Shown in pieces: positions 21,882 to 32,983 of a stretch of DNA of 64,000 bases (positions are counted from its first letter, which is position 1; each line of letters starts with the position of its first letter). The stretch is from positions 20,000,001 through 20,064,000 of the forward strand of contig OX637399.1 of the NCBI GenBank assembly GCA_951799425.1. The letters are read 5' to 3'. The position numbers and the translations under genes are program-made. Source of the stretch: Ilex aquifolium. Its lineage: Eukaryota; Streptophyta; Magnoliopsida; Aquifoliales; Aquifoliaceae. The notes beneath the pieces were generated by a model, which searched no databases, had not been told where the DNA came from, and was given only the letters and a program-made list of their open reading frames with translations.

Positions 21882-23105
21882 TCATAGTTTCCCTTGAAAA
21901 ATGGAGATGCGAGAATTATACAAGAGCACTTTTTGGCCGGGATCAAATGTCTTTCTCAAAATGGATTTGTCATGGAAATTTTTTGCCCTTTCTTTGTAAA
22001 TTTTAGAGCTCTTGTATGCATATCTACAAATTTCCTCCAATTCATTCAACTCCAACTTCCAATGTTCCCCAGCTATTTTCAAATTGAAATTCATGATTTT
22101 TATGGCCCAATACGCCTTGTGCTCCATCTCTACTGGCAAGTGACAAGCCTTACCATAGACTAGCTGATAGGGAGACATACCAAAGATGGTCTTATAGGCA
22201 GTGTGGTAAGCCCACAAGGCATTGGTCAATCTAAGTGACCAATCCTTTCGATTTGGGTTAACCATTTTCTCTTGTATGCTCTTTATCTCCTTATTGGCCA
22301 ACTCGGCTTGGCCATTAGTCTGTGGGTGATAAGCGGTGGACACCTTGTGTGTTACGCCATATTTATGCATCAAAGAAACAAATGGTCTATTACAAAAATG
22401 TGAACCACCATCACTTATCATTGCAAGAGGTATCCCAAACCTAGAAAAAATATTTTCTTTTAAAAACATGAACACTACTCGATGGTCATTAGTCTTGGTC
22501 GGGATTGCCTCTATCCACTTGGGTACGTAGTCCACTTCCAATAGGATATAAAGGTAGCCAAAAGACATAGGGAATGGACCTATGAAATCGATTCCCCAAC
22601 AATCGAAGATTTCAATGACTGACACGGGGGAGAGGGGCACCATGTTTCTACGGGTCACACTTCCCAACCTTTGACACCTATCACATTCTTTGCAAAATGA
22701 GACACAATATTTGATCAATGAAGGCCAATAAAAACCGCTTTGTAAAATCTTAGATGAAGTTTTCTTAGAAGAGAAGTGTCCACCACACGCCTCAGAATGA
22801 TAGAAGGAGAGGACATCCTGTTGTTCATGTTCCGGTACACACATCCTCATGACTTGATCAGGGTAATATTTGAACAAATACGGATTGTCGAAGTAGAAGT
22901 ACTTCACATCCGCCATGAATCTCCTCTTATATTTCAGGCTCCAATGTGGGGGTATTTGTCTTGTGGCAAGAAAATTGAAAATATCAGCATACCACGGACA
23001 AACTGAATGGATAGAAAATAAATACTCATTGGGGAAAAAATCAGGGATAGGGATGTGCTCTTCGGTGTCTTGGACAACAATCTGTGACAAATGGTCCGCC
23101 ACCAC
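21882..23105 (-). CDS. Element D integrase region of pol
   Basis: Open frame of 407 codons. An HHCC zinc-binding domain (YHSEACGGH, then CKECDRCQ) is followed by the catalytic core with GIDFIGPF (first Asp), ISDGGSHF (second Asp) and [11 protein letters not shown] (Glu), and a C-terminal part ending [14 protein letters not shown]. It begins inside the RNase H/integrase linker (VADHLSQI), so the Met is not the true start; in this family integrase is cut from a gag-pol polyprotein. Confidence 0.85.
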   Translation of the reverse strand: MVADHLSQIVVQDTEEHIPIPDFFPNEYLFSIHSVCPWYADIFNFLATRQIPPHWSLKYKRRFMADVKYFYFDNPYLFKYYPDQVMRMCVPEHEQQDVLSFYHSEACGGHFSSKKTSSKILQSGFYWPSLIKYCVSFCKECDRCQRLGSVTRRNMVPLSPVSVIEIFDCWGIDFIGPFPMSFGYLYILLEVDYVPKWIEAIPTKTNDHRVVFMFLKENIFSRFGIPLAMISDGGSHFCNRPFVSLMHKYGVTHKVSTAYHPQTNGQAELANKEIKSIQEKMVNPNRKDWSLRLTNALWAYHTAYKTIFGMSPYQLVYGKACHLPVEMEHKAYWAIKIMNFNLKIAGEHWKLELNELEEICRYAYKSSKIYKERAKNFHDKSILRKTFDPGQKVLLYNSRISIFQGKL

Positions 23106-24540
23106 ATTCTCGACTCCTTTCTTGTCCTTGATGATTAGGTTGAATTATTGAAGGAGGAGGATCCACCTAATGAGCCTCAGTTTAGCGTCCAACTTAGACA
23201 ACAAATACTTCAAACTAGAGTGATCAGTGTAGACTACAATAGGTTAACCAATGATCTATGACCTAAATTTATCCAATGCAAACACTACAGCTAGCAACTC
23301 TTTTTCAGTGGTAGTGTAATTCATTTGTGCTTCATTTAGATTTTTGCTAGCATAGTATATTACATATGGCCTTTTTGTCTTCCCTTTGACCTAGCACTAC
23401 GCCGACCGCGTAATCACTCGCATCGCACATGAGCTCAAATGGTAGTTCCCACTTGGGTGGTCGCATGATTGGAGGTGAAGTAGGCATGCTTTTGAGTTTT
23501 TTGAAAGATGCCTCACAACCATCTGACCACACAAAGGGGACATCCTTTGCTAGCAAATTAGTCAAAGGTCTTGCCAATGCACTAAAATCCTTAATGACGA
23601 TAAAAATCTCAATGGCCAAGAAACGACCTAATATCGTTGACGACCCTTGGAGTGGGTAGGTTGAAAATTGCTTCCACTTTAATTTTTCCACTTCAATTCC
23701 CTTTGCGGACACAATGTGTCCAAGCACAATCCCTTGTGTTACCATGAAGTGACACTTTTCTCAATTAAGCACCAAATTCTTCTCTTCACATCTCTCTAGG
23801 ACTCTCTCTAAATTTTCCAAACATCCTTCAAACGAGTCCCCAAAAACTGAAAAGTCATCCATGAAGACCTCCACAATCTTTTTCACCATGTCGCTGAATA
23901 TCCCCATCATACATCTTTGAAAATTTCTTGGGGCATTGCACAAACCAAATGACATTCGGCGATAGGCATAAGTACCAAAGGGGCAGGTGAATGTGGTCTT
24001 ATCTTCATCCTCCAAGGCGATCTCTATCTGATTGTATCCGGAATAGCCATCTAAGAAGCAATAGAAGAGATGCCCGGCTACCCTCTCCAACACTTGATCG
24101 AGGAATGGCAAAGGAAAATGATCCTTTCGAGTGCATGAGTTGAGCCTCCGATATTCGATGCAAACAATCGAACTGGTAGCCACCCTAGTCGAAATCAACT
24201 CATTCGCCACTATAGTGACTCCCAACTTCTTTGGTACCACTTACGTGGGACTAACCCATTTACTGTCGGTAATTGCAAAAATAATGTCCACGTCAAGTAG
24301 CTTGAGCACTTCATCTCTCACCACATTCTTCATAATGGGATTTAGCCTTCGTTGTGGTTGTCGGGATGGCTTGGAGTCTTCTTCTAGATAGATTCCGTGA
24401 GTGCAAATGATGTCGGCTATGGTCCAATCGATGGCTCCTGAAAAGCTTATCACCACTGGAAATGTTTTTTGCTCCCCCAAAAATGCATATTTGAGTGTAA
24501 ATGGCAATGGCTTCAACTCCAAAGTGGGTGTTTGCACCGT
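23106..24540 (-). pseudogene. Element D reverse transcriptase and RNase H
   Basis: Translations show RT motifs (CIEYRRLNSCTRKDHFPLPF, FLDGYSGYNQIEIA, TCPFGTYAYRRMSFGLCNAP, VFMDDFSVFGDSF) and RNase H sequence ([18 protein letters not shown]). The YRRMSFGLCNAP wording fits the Athila group. It is spread over more than one frame and is broken. Confidence 0.85.
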
Positions 24541-24591
24541 TGATGGAAAAATCTTTTTTTCTTGTCTTGGAAGTTTTTTAAATGTTGGGGT

Positions 24592-25440
24592 TTAATTCCC
24601 CACCCCTTGCACACTTTCTGGTTCCGCATCTTCCATAAACTCTTCCTCCTCCAACTTGGCATTACAAAGTAAATCCATGTGATATTCCACCAAAGTGTCA
24701 ATCCGATTGACCTCATGCACTTCCTCATCATCTCCCGGTTGGTTGCAAAGGTTGAACACATTAAGATCTATTGTCATGTTTTCGAATGCAAGCTTCATTA
24801 GGTCATTCCTACAATTTATCATAGCATTAGAAGTAATAAGGAAAGGTCTACCTAATATGACAGGAATCTGTGAACTAGGATTAACAATGGGATGAATGTC
24901 AAGTACAATAAAGTCAACGGGAAAATAAAATTTGTCCAATTGGACCAAAACATCCTTAACTATTCCCCTTGGTGATCTCATGCTTTGATTCGCTAGTTGA
25001 AGAGTAATTGGGGTTGGCTTCAAGTCCTCAAGTTGTAACAGTTGATACACAGAAAAGGCTAGGAGGTTGACACTAGCTCCCAAGTCTAGCAATGCTTGCT
25101 CCACATAGCAATTTCCAATGGTTGTGGCAATTGTAGGGTAGCTGGGATCCTTGAACTTGGGTGGGGTGTTCGTCCCTAAGATGGAGCTCACTTGCTCGGT
25201 GATGAATGTCTTCTTGCGCAAATTCAACTTCCTTTTCACGGTACACAAGTCTTTCAATATTTTTTCATAAGAGGGTATTTGCTTGATGACATCAAGGAGA
25301 GGAATGTTTATCTTCAACTGCTTAAACATTTCAAGAATATCCGAATAGTTAGCAATTTTGGCCAGTGACTTTAAATGTTGGGGAAAAGAGGGTGGGATAG
25401 GTCACTCATGCACATTCAACTCAACAATCTTTGGCTTTTC
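24592..25440 (-). pseudogene. Element D protease and gag-protease linker
   Basis: Frame 24592-25329 carries the retropepsin-like active site (QALLDLGASVNLLAFSVYQ) and VILGRPFLITSNA, with INIPLLDVIKQIPSYEKIL upstream. At 25463 the nested element C1 interrupts D, and the same polypeptide path continues leftward on the minus strand from 49303. The homologous stretch in E (54185-55000) is colinear across this point. Confidence 0.82.
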
Positions 25441-25467
25441 AAGTATTTCACCCTCCTTGGAGCCACC

Positions 25468-27245
25468 TGACTTGATTCGATATGTGTACACCCAAGTGCA
25501 GGTGGTCAAGTTGTAGTCATAATCCGGTTAAGTCTGAAGTCGAATCCAAAGGGAACTGTTGTCGATGTTTTGAAGTAAGCGGTGACAGAGACCAAGTGAT
25601 TGTAACCTTTTAGTTTTTGAAGTTATGTGATGTATGGGATTTTCTAGACAGAATATAGGATTCTTTCCAAAGGGATTTTCTAGAAAAAATATAAGATAAG
25701 CTTAAATGTAAAAAGTTACTCTTTAGTTCGAGGATCTGGACATGTAGTTAATCATCTGGTGTATTATACTTGTACTTGGTAACTCAATTAACCCCTGTGT
25801 CAACAGCAAGTTAATCGAAAGATAAAGGTGGACTAAGAGCATGGTTCTGATGTCTTTCTAGAAGTTTACAAGAATTGTCTGTGCCGAGACTCAACCCGTC
25901 TACAAACAAGCAAGTGTTTCTACAAGGCATCCAACCATGGCATTGATATTCCATTCTTTAAATGAAGCACAATAATGGTGAAGATTGAAGGGTAGTCATG
26001 AAGATCTAGCCGGGGTACTTGCCTTGAACCAATGAGTTTTTCTATGCAAGAGTTATCTATGTTATAGAAAGTACTCACGGTTATACAAAGTACCTTAGCT
26101 TTGCTAGATGCAATCAATCATTTAATAAACAAGGGAAATATAAAGCATTAAGTGTAATAGAAAATGCATAGATATAACTTCTGGATGATTTATACATGTC
26201 CATTACCTCTTACTAAAGAGTGAATGAGAAACTACTCACTCTTCATGGCTTTTGTAAAGCTAGAAAAGTAAGTGATACTCATCCCTCCAAGTAGAGGAGT
26301 TACAAGATAAAACACACTACACAAGGAGCCGATCTTCGATTAAGAATGAGTGAATCACGTTCCACCCTTCATGACTTTGGTAAAGCTCTAGAAAAGTGGA
26401 AGAGTTTCATTCCTCTCAGGGAAGAAAGAAGCTCAAGCAATGGAAGTAAGTGAAACTAATGCTAAAAGTAGAAGAAAGCTAGTCACTTTTGGAGGGTTTC
26501 TACTGCAACCAAAAGATGATCTATCTTCCTTTATGCAAGTAAATATAAACCTAAGTCTAAGACTAAATCTATAACAAGCTAAGAAATGTTGATCTAGTCT
26601 ACCAAAACAAGTCCTCCTTTGAAGCTCCCACAATGGTAGTATTTATAGGCAAAGAGGAGGGGACAACAGAGTGTGAAAGAATAGTGCAAGGCCGCCAAAG
26701 TCCAAGTGAAAGCCAACCACTCTGCAGCCAGTCTGGGAACAACGTTCGAACGTTGTCTATCGTTCAAACGTGTCTTCTGTCTTTGCTTGATGGGTGTTCG
26801 AACGCCATATGGGGTCTGACCTTCCCACTCAAGTGGCCTGTGTTCTTCTGTGAAATCCATTTCCACACTCCATGCACGACTTGACTTTGCACTCAGTAGC
26901 CTTCAATAATTCTGGAGAATGTTCGAACGTGATTTGGCGTTCGAATGTGGTACTCAAGTACCTCAGTGTTTTCCTTCTTGGCTGCAACACGCCATGTCTC
27001 AGCAGCCTGACCCTCAAATAAACCAAGGGGATGTTCGAATGTGAGTTGGTGTTCGAACGTTCTTGCTTTGTTCCAAACTTCTCCTATTTTGCTCCAGGGC
27101 ATACTAGTGTTGCATGAAATTTTGATATTCATTGTCTTTGGTCTCTTGTACAATTTATGTCTTGAAATGTCATCATTTAAACTCCATTAAAGTATAATTA
27201 GTCTTAAAAAGGGCATAGTAATATGCTGATTTTAACTACTAATCA
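25468..27245 (-). mobile_element. 3' LTR of element C1
   Basis: On the minus strand starts TGATTAGTAGTT at 27245 and ends GAATCAAGTCA at 25468. It holds type-C palindromes (26741-27065), then a TATA box (minus-strand CCTATAAATAC, about 26638-26648). The tract TTTAGGCTGGGGGTG lies at 27246-27260. Confidence 0.87.
26738..27065. repeat. CGTTCGAACG palindromes (type C) in C1's 3' LTR
   Basis: Copies near 26743, 26764 (diverged), 26795, 26924, 26941, 27035 and 27054, several with one change. They lie upstream of the TATA box on the minus strand. Matching copies are in the 5' LTR at 37631-37945. Confidence 0.88.
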
Positions 27246-27260
27246 CACCCCCAGCCTAAA

Positions 27261-29200
27261 TATTGCTAATCTCTAGTAATACAACAAAAGTGGAATGTGA
27301 CTTTATTTACAATGCCATTTTTGTAGGTCATCCGGTTGCATTTATCGTATGCAACAAGCCGTTGAACCACTAGTTTTACCCTAGCGGACGAGTGTTGTCT
27401 CGTGAGGGTTTTCAGTGAAGCTACCCACAAACTTCAGTCGAACAGATGTGTATGTGGGATTGTTGTTTAAAGTAAGTTAGCATCATGGTCGTTGGGACAC
27501 CCATCCCTTAATTTCGAATTATCTCCCTCATACTCCTCTTTCATTGGTATTTATTCTATACAAAAATTAGCATCTGTCACATTGGCATTTGGAATTCCAT
27601 GTGTAGTAGGAATGATCATTCTAACAAGAATTGTTATATAACAAACATTCCATTTTACCACCTTCTATGGATAGCTTTGATTTCACAAACCTCTCTTAGA
27701 ATGCTCTCAACAAAAAATTCGCTCCGATTATAGTGACTTGTCTCTCAAGCGGCATGTGATCAGAGGATGGCCAATCGAAAAATGACATGCACAATTAGTA
27801 TGGGAGTGAAGTTTTAAGGAAGCAGACTAATCATGTTTGGCATAATCTCATGGAAGAATATTGATGCAAATAAAGAAATACTTTTTAACATCCCCTAACT
27901 TTTGGTTGACGACCTACACATGCATCAGACTTGAGATCAATTAGGGCTTTTTTTAGGTTGTAATGTGGCCAGAGGCCAATGGCTAACCAAATGACGTCAA
28001 TGGTATTCAAAAGCTATCCTTTCATTATGTAATGTAGCACACCTCTTTCTAGCTTTTCGACATTTTCCTAGAAATGGTATTTCTTTCTTTCATTTTTTTT
28101 CATTTTTCACTTTCTTAGCAATTTCCTGTCTTTCTGTTTCTTTTCTTTTTCAATTGTTTCCACCGACTTTTCTTTTCATTGAATAGCAGCCATCATAGTC
28201 TTTTTCCTTTCTCTTGTATTTCTGTCTCATACTGATTTATAAGAGGGTGCAAGAAAATTAGATAGCAAAGGTATGTCAAGTATATTTTCTTGTGGCTTGG
28301 TAATTATATGGGTTACTTGAAAAAGAGATAATACGTTAAAGGCTCAATCCCGGCTAACTAGGAATATTATTTTGTAAAAGAAATGGCTTAAGGCTCAAAA
28401 TTAAGTCAAAGATGGTCTAAGATCCTTTCTCAAGTACCTGCACATGTATGTGTCGTATGAATAGATTCCTGGGGGGGGGGGGGGGGGATATTTCAATAAA
28501 TCGCTTTAGTTGCATCAATCAAAGCAAGTTTAATGAGATTATTTAAAAATTGAGAGTGAAAGACCTTACTTGAGTAAATGTTGATATCCTCTCAAAAGCA
28601 TCGTAAGGCTCAAAGCTTACCATAGTATTATTTGGTATCTCCACTGTTTATGCCAGGTTTCTCAAGGGATGTCAGTTATATATCAATTCCCTTTTCGATT
28701 TTGGTCATCTTGTACCTTAAGAATAACAAATACCACTATACATTTGACATTTGAAGCATAGAGAAAATACCATTTTTCAAGGATCTGTGGTGGTAAGTCT
28801 AGATTGCTAAGTTAGGTGTCAAACCGATCATGTGATTAGTCACTTTAACAACCAATCTCAGAATCCACATTTGTTCCATCATTCATTAGAAAATAACAAT
28901 ATAATGCTAATTCTACACATGCATTTAAAAAGATAAATGTGATAAAACTAAACCATTCATTTAACCAAACTATGATAGTTTATCACAAAAACAAAGGATT
29001 CAAACCATCCACAAAAAAAGTAACAAACACACAACCACACTCAAAACATAAATCTGTCTCTCACTCTCCTCCAGCTCCACCAGCTCCACCCCTCAGAAGG
29101 CGAAGAATCTTATCCTGCTTAGCTTCGATGCTAAGCATGATCTCTTGAAGTGAGCGCCGAGTGCTAGTGCTGGTACTGGGCCCTGCCTCCTCTTGAGTCT
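27261..29200 (-). mobile_element. Conserved noncoding block of element C1
   Basis: About 1.9 kb between ORF X and the polypurine tract, with no supported frame. It is colinear with C2's block (42560-43172 and about 46575-47190). Near its end is the hairpin ACGAG-loop-CTCGT at 27388-27403. A 17-base G run lies at 28471-28487. Confidence 0.7.
28471..28487. repeat. Poly-G run of 17
   Basis: Uninterrupted G17 inside the C1 noncoding block. On the minus (element) strand it is C17. Confidence 0.97.
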
Positions 29201-29204
29201 GCTC

Positions 29205-30164
29205 CTAGGCTCTCTCAGCCTCTAGCTCTCTCTCCTCCTCCTCGTCTAGCACATCTTGTACCTCATCGGTGCCTCGATTAGGGGGTACCTCCTGTCTAGC
29301 TGTCGGGGGCCCACTATGACCTTGGCTTCGTCTGAAGGAAGCCTTGTTAAGTAGCCCCATCGGCCTCTGTATTGTCATCTCTGGCCTCACCCTAACCCCT
29401 TGGTCTGTGCACATCTTTGTCACCAGGGTGCCAAAAGGGAGTGAGTTCCTCTTCACATCGCATCCCTTCATCATCTCTGTCAATATCAACGAGGGGAGGT
29501 CTATGTTGTGGCCCTTCCCAAGTGTGTATAGTAATCGGGCTGCCTCGGGGAGGATCTTGTTCTTGCATCCTATGGGAGCAAAGTTCATGACCACAATCAA
29601 ATTCAACATTTTATACTTGTCGGTCAACTCCCCTTGCCTAAAAAATCTCCGCCCCATCCATGAAAAAGTGGCTAACCCCTTCAACTCGGCCCCCACATCA
29701 TCCATTCCCACCTTCTTCCTCGGAGGGTAGGTTGGTCTTGGTACCCGAGGCACCTCTTGCATAATCTCCTGGATGTAGTCCTCGTCCACATCTATATGGG
29801 TTCCCCTCATATAAGTTTTTATCCGCCCATTGAGTATTTCGGCGTTGGAGTAGAACTCTCGCACCAAGTCAATCACGGCCTCACCACCGTTTATCAAGTA
29901 CAACATCCACCCCCTCCTCTCCATGTCCTCAAGAATCCACAACTCAGCAAAATCAGTTACTATCACAGTTCGTTCACACACTACGGCTTGATTTCGGTAA
30001 AATTTTTCATACCTGTCCGCTTTGAGGGCTGTAGGGAAGCGAGTCTTGTCATATCTATGGACAATGGGTGGCCTCCCCTCTCGCACTTCGACCACCTCCT
30101 CCACGAAATTGGGTTCTTGATTGATCACATTGCACCTAGCAGGAAGCTTCATTCTTGGAGGCAT
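29205..30164 (-). CDS. ORF X of element C1 (putative plant transposon protein family)
   Basis: Open frame of 319 codons starting MPPRMKLPARCNV. It shares the ORF X layout with B: FYRNQAVVCERTVIV, LVREFYSNAEILNG, TYMRGTHIDVDEDYI, FSWMGRRFFRQGELTDKYK, then NSLPFGTLVTKMC (B: NFPYGSLVTWMC) and an acidic tail (LDEEEERELEAERA). It lacks the hydrophobic extension and MARTK start of B and D. It lies about 220 bp downstream of its own TATA box and palindromes. The frame looks whole; C2's copy is broken. Function unknown. Confidence 0.8.
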   Translation of the reverse strand: MPPRMKLPARCNVINQEPNFVEEVVEVREGRPPIVHRYDKTRFPTALKADRYEKFYRNQAVVCERTVIVTDFAELWILEDMERRGWMLYLINGGEAVIDLVREFYSNAEILNGRIKTYMRGTHIDVDEDYIQEIMQEVPRVPRPTYPPRKKVGMDDVGAELKGLATFSWMGRRFFRQGELTDKYKMLNLIVVMNFAPIGCKNKILPEAARLLYTLGKGHNIDLPSLILTEMMKGCDVKRNSLPFGTLVTKMCTDQGVRVRPEMTIQRPMGLLNKASFRRSQGHSGPPTARQEVPPNRGTDEVQDVLDEEEERELEAERA

Positions 30165-30373
30165 GGCTTCTCGGTTTTGGGGGTTTTTGGGTTTGAAAAG
30201 CTTGATTTCTTGGTAAAAAGGGTGAGAAATGGGGTGGAATGTGTTTGGGTGGCTTGATTTTGGGTGAAAATTAGAAATGGATGGGGTTTTAGGGCTTGGT
30301 AGTGAAGGGTCAACCTAGGGTTTGGAGGTTTTCAAGGGTTTTGGGCATTTTTGAACTGGGGAAGACAAACCAG

Positions 30374-30385
30374 GTATTTATAGCC
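30374..30385 (-). promoter_or_regulatory. TATA box of C1's ORF X promoter
   Basis: Minus-strand GGCTATAAATAC, 13 bp from the nearest type-C palindrome (30398) and about 210 bp upstream of the ORF X start. The homologous box in C2 is TATAAAAG at 41240. Confidence 0.78.
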
Positions 30386-30393
30386 TGGGAGTG

Positions 30394-30700
30394 AACGTTC
30401 GAACGTCAATGACGTTCGAACGTGAACAGAAGGATTTTAAAAGGATCGTTCGAACGTGAACCTGTCGTTCGAACGTGGTGAGCTCCCAGTACTTTTGAGT
30501 TATGCCAGAGACCAAAGTAGTGTAAGCTCATAGCGTTCGAATGTTCTATTAGCGTTCGAACGTGGTATTATCGTTCGAATGTTCTATTGGCGTTCGAACG
30601 TGGTGAGCTCTCAGTACTTTTGAGTTCTTATCAGAGGCTTCATCAGAGGCTGAGTACTGTAAGCAGGAGACGTTCGAACGTAATCTGGCGTTCGAACGCC
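30394..30700. repeat. CGTTCGAACG palindromes (type C) upstream of C1's ORF X
   Basis: Nine TTCGAA cores at 30398, 30415, 30449, 30468, 30536, 30555, 30574, 30593 and 30673, and a tenth at 30691. Pairs are spaced 17, 19, 19-19-19 and 18. Between groups lie copies of CAGTACTTTTGAGTT. Confidence 0.95.
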
Positions 30701-30838
30701 AAAGCAAAAATAAAAAATTTCTATGCAAATTTATGTACACATTAAAGGAAAAGTATACACACAAATTTGATCTAAAAATTCATGGCATCTCAGGATAAGT
30801 CCCTACCCACGCTTAAGGTTGGTATTTTAGGACATTCC

Positions 30839-31361
30839 TTACTCTGCCCATATTTGCATTTCAGTCAAAAGATTTTGTACATTTAACAAAAAGAGTTTTA
30901 CACTTTTTTTACAAAAATTCGGACCCTTGGCTTTCATCCCCAAAACACAATTTTCCACAGTTTTGTTAGAAAGCAGTCTAATCAGAGTCATCCTCTGTCT
31001 TCGTGTCATTTGAACCATTAGTGACTCTTCTAATTTCATGTCGCACAAACCGGTTAAGCAAAGTACCGAAATAGGATGGCGTGGTAAGATAATCCTTACT
31101 CTGCCCATTCACTATCTAGTGTAATCGATCGAGTGCGCAACCGAAAATCGGTTCATAACACTGATTATATTCTTTCATGTGAAAGACCCGGCCACATTGT
31201 TTACAGGCACCAAGTCTTTTGGCATGACGACGTTTAGCAAATGTGCTTCTGCCACATAGTGGTTTCGCTTGCTGTTCTCGGATTTCGTTCTTTCTTACCA
31301 ATCTTGCTTTTCTCATGATTACAATATGCACATCAGATGAAAAAGTGCGTAAAACTCCCAA
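30839..31361 (-). pseudogene. Small ORF Y of element C1, cysteine-containing, unknown
   Basis: Between integrase and the ORF X promoter. The first open stretch (31361-31116) reads a basic Cys-rich peptide (MRKARLVRK, CGRSTFAKRRHAKRLGACKQC, then GRVFH). C2 has the homologous sequence at about 40270-40700 on the plus strand. CxxC with a later Cys/His and many Arg/Lys could bind nucleic acid, but I do not recognise a family. It is broken. Confidence 0.5.
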
Positions 31362-31696
31362 ACTGAACCAAAAAAGTTTAATATCCAGGCTTGCTAAGCT
31401 TTAAGACACTCTATCTGGTTCTTTAACATATGTCAATCACAAAGACGATTGAAGTTGACTTACAGACATGATCATCAATTTATACAAAATATGATCGAAA
31501 GCAACAATAGCAACAATAACAACAAAAAAATTTTACGGGCACAAAATACATAAGATATGAACTGTAGTTCTCACCCCCCAACCTAAACTGAACATTGTCC
31601 CCAATGTTTCGAATTTACCAGTGTATGGAGTTTGGAAATGAGGTTGTAAGGTAGAGATCTATTCATCTGTCGAAACCTACAAAAAAATTACACAAA

Positions 31697-32983
31697 TTAA
31701 TCATCTTTTCGAAGATCTAGGTTTCGGGTAGGATGGAAATCCTTGTGTGTGAGTGCGAACAAGAGTAGAACACCCATGAGCAAATACAAGATTAAAATGC
31801 AAAGCATGAAGCAAAGGATTGTGTCTGTGGAGTATGTGGCCATGGATTTGCAGGGGCTGGGTCTCTTTTGCAGAAAACAGAGAACAACGAAGAAGAAGAA
31901 GAAAAAGAAAAGAAAAAAAGAAGAAGGGGGGGCCAACAGCGGCAGATGGGGAAAAAGGGAAAAAAGGTCGGAGGCCTTATAAAGGCGTCCTCTCGGGTTG
32001 GGTTGGGTCGGATTTTTCCTGACCCAACCCCTTTTTTTGTCGGCAGGCGCGAATCTCGGAGGAATATTCTGGATCATTAAAAGAATGGTTTCCACATTTT
32101 TAACAAAATTTTTCAAGAAAATATTACCGTTTGATGGGTTTTTCACTTCCACTGCTCTGTGTCCAAACACTTTTTTGACAATGTAAGGCCCAGTCCATCT
32201 TGATCTCAACTTACCAGGAAAAAGATGGAGCCTTGAATTATATAACAAGATTTTTTGAGATGGTTCAAAAGACTTCTGCACAATGTCATGAAAAATTTTC
32301 ATTCTGGACTTAGCAATCTTAGCATTTTCATATGCTTCATTTCTCAACTCTTCCAATTCGTTAATCTGTAGTTTCCTTGAAAGTCCAACCTTGTCTAGGT
32401 TAAAGTTCATTGCTTTAATGGCCCAGTATGCTTTGTGTTCCAATTCCACAAGTAGGTGACAAGGCTTGTCATACACTAATCGATAGGGAGACATGCCCCA
32501 AATTGTTTTGAAAGCAGTGCGATAAGCCCAGAGTGCATCAGTTAGTCTTAACGACCAGTCTTTGCGGTCTGCGTTTACCATTTTTTCTAAAATTAGTTTG
32601 ATCTCTCGATTAGCCAATTCTGTCTGTCCACTAGTTTGTGGATGATAAGGGGTTGTAATTTTATGAAAAATCAAGTACTTTTTCATCAAATTCCATAAAG
32701 GATGATTGTAAAAATGAGAACCCGCATCACTTATGATGGATCTCAGAATTCTAAACCGCGACAAAATATTTTCTTTTAAAAACTTGATCACTGTGCGGTG
32801 ATCATTATTTCGGCATGAAATTGCTTCAACCCATTTGGACACATAGTCTACAGCTACTAAAATGTATAGATAACCAAAGGAATGGGGAAATGGTCCCATA
32901 AAATTGATGCCCCAATAGTCAAAGATTTCAATTATCAGAATTGGGTTCAAGGGCATCATGTGTCTTTTAGAAATGCTTCCCAA
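31697..32983 (-). CDS. Element C1 integrase region with hydrophobic C-terminal extension
   Basis: Open frame of 428 codons: integrase core ([56 protein letters not shown]), the C-terminal region ([34 protein letters not shown]), then about 90 more residues. That extension has a Phe run and one strongly hydrophobic segment ([20 protein letters not shown], ~residues 390-410), a possible membrane helix. Integrases of this group do not normally end so. It belongs to a broken element. Confidence 0.75.
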   Translation of the reverse strand: MGSISKRHMMPLNPILIIEIFDYWGINFMGPFPHSFGYLYILVAVDYVSKWVEAISCRNNDHRTVIKFLKENILSRFRILRSIISDAGSHFYNHPLWNLMKKYLIFHKITTPYHPQTSGQTELANREIKLILEKMVNADRKDWSLRLTDALWAYRTAFKTIWGMSPYRLVYDKPCHLLVELEHKAYWAIKAMNFNLDKVGLSRKLQINELEELRNEAYENAKIAKSRMKIFHDIVQKSFEPSQKILLYNSRLHLFPGKLRSRWTGPYIVKKVFGHRAVEVKNPSNGNIFLKNFVKNVETILLMIQNIPPRFAPADKKRGWVRKNPTQPNPRGRLYKASDLFSLFPHLPLLAPPSSFFLFFFFFFFVVLCFLQKRPSPCKSMATYSTDTILCFMLCILILYLLMGVLLLFALTHKDFHPTRNLDLRKDD

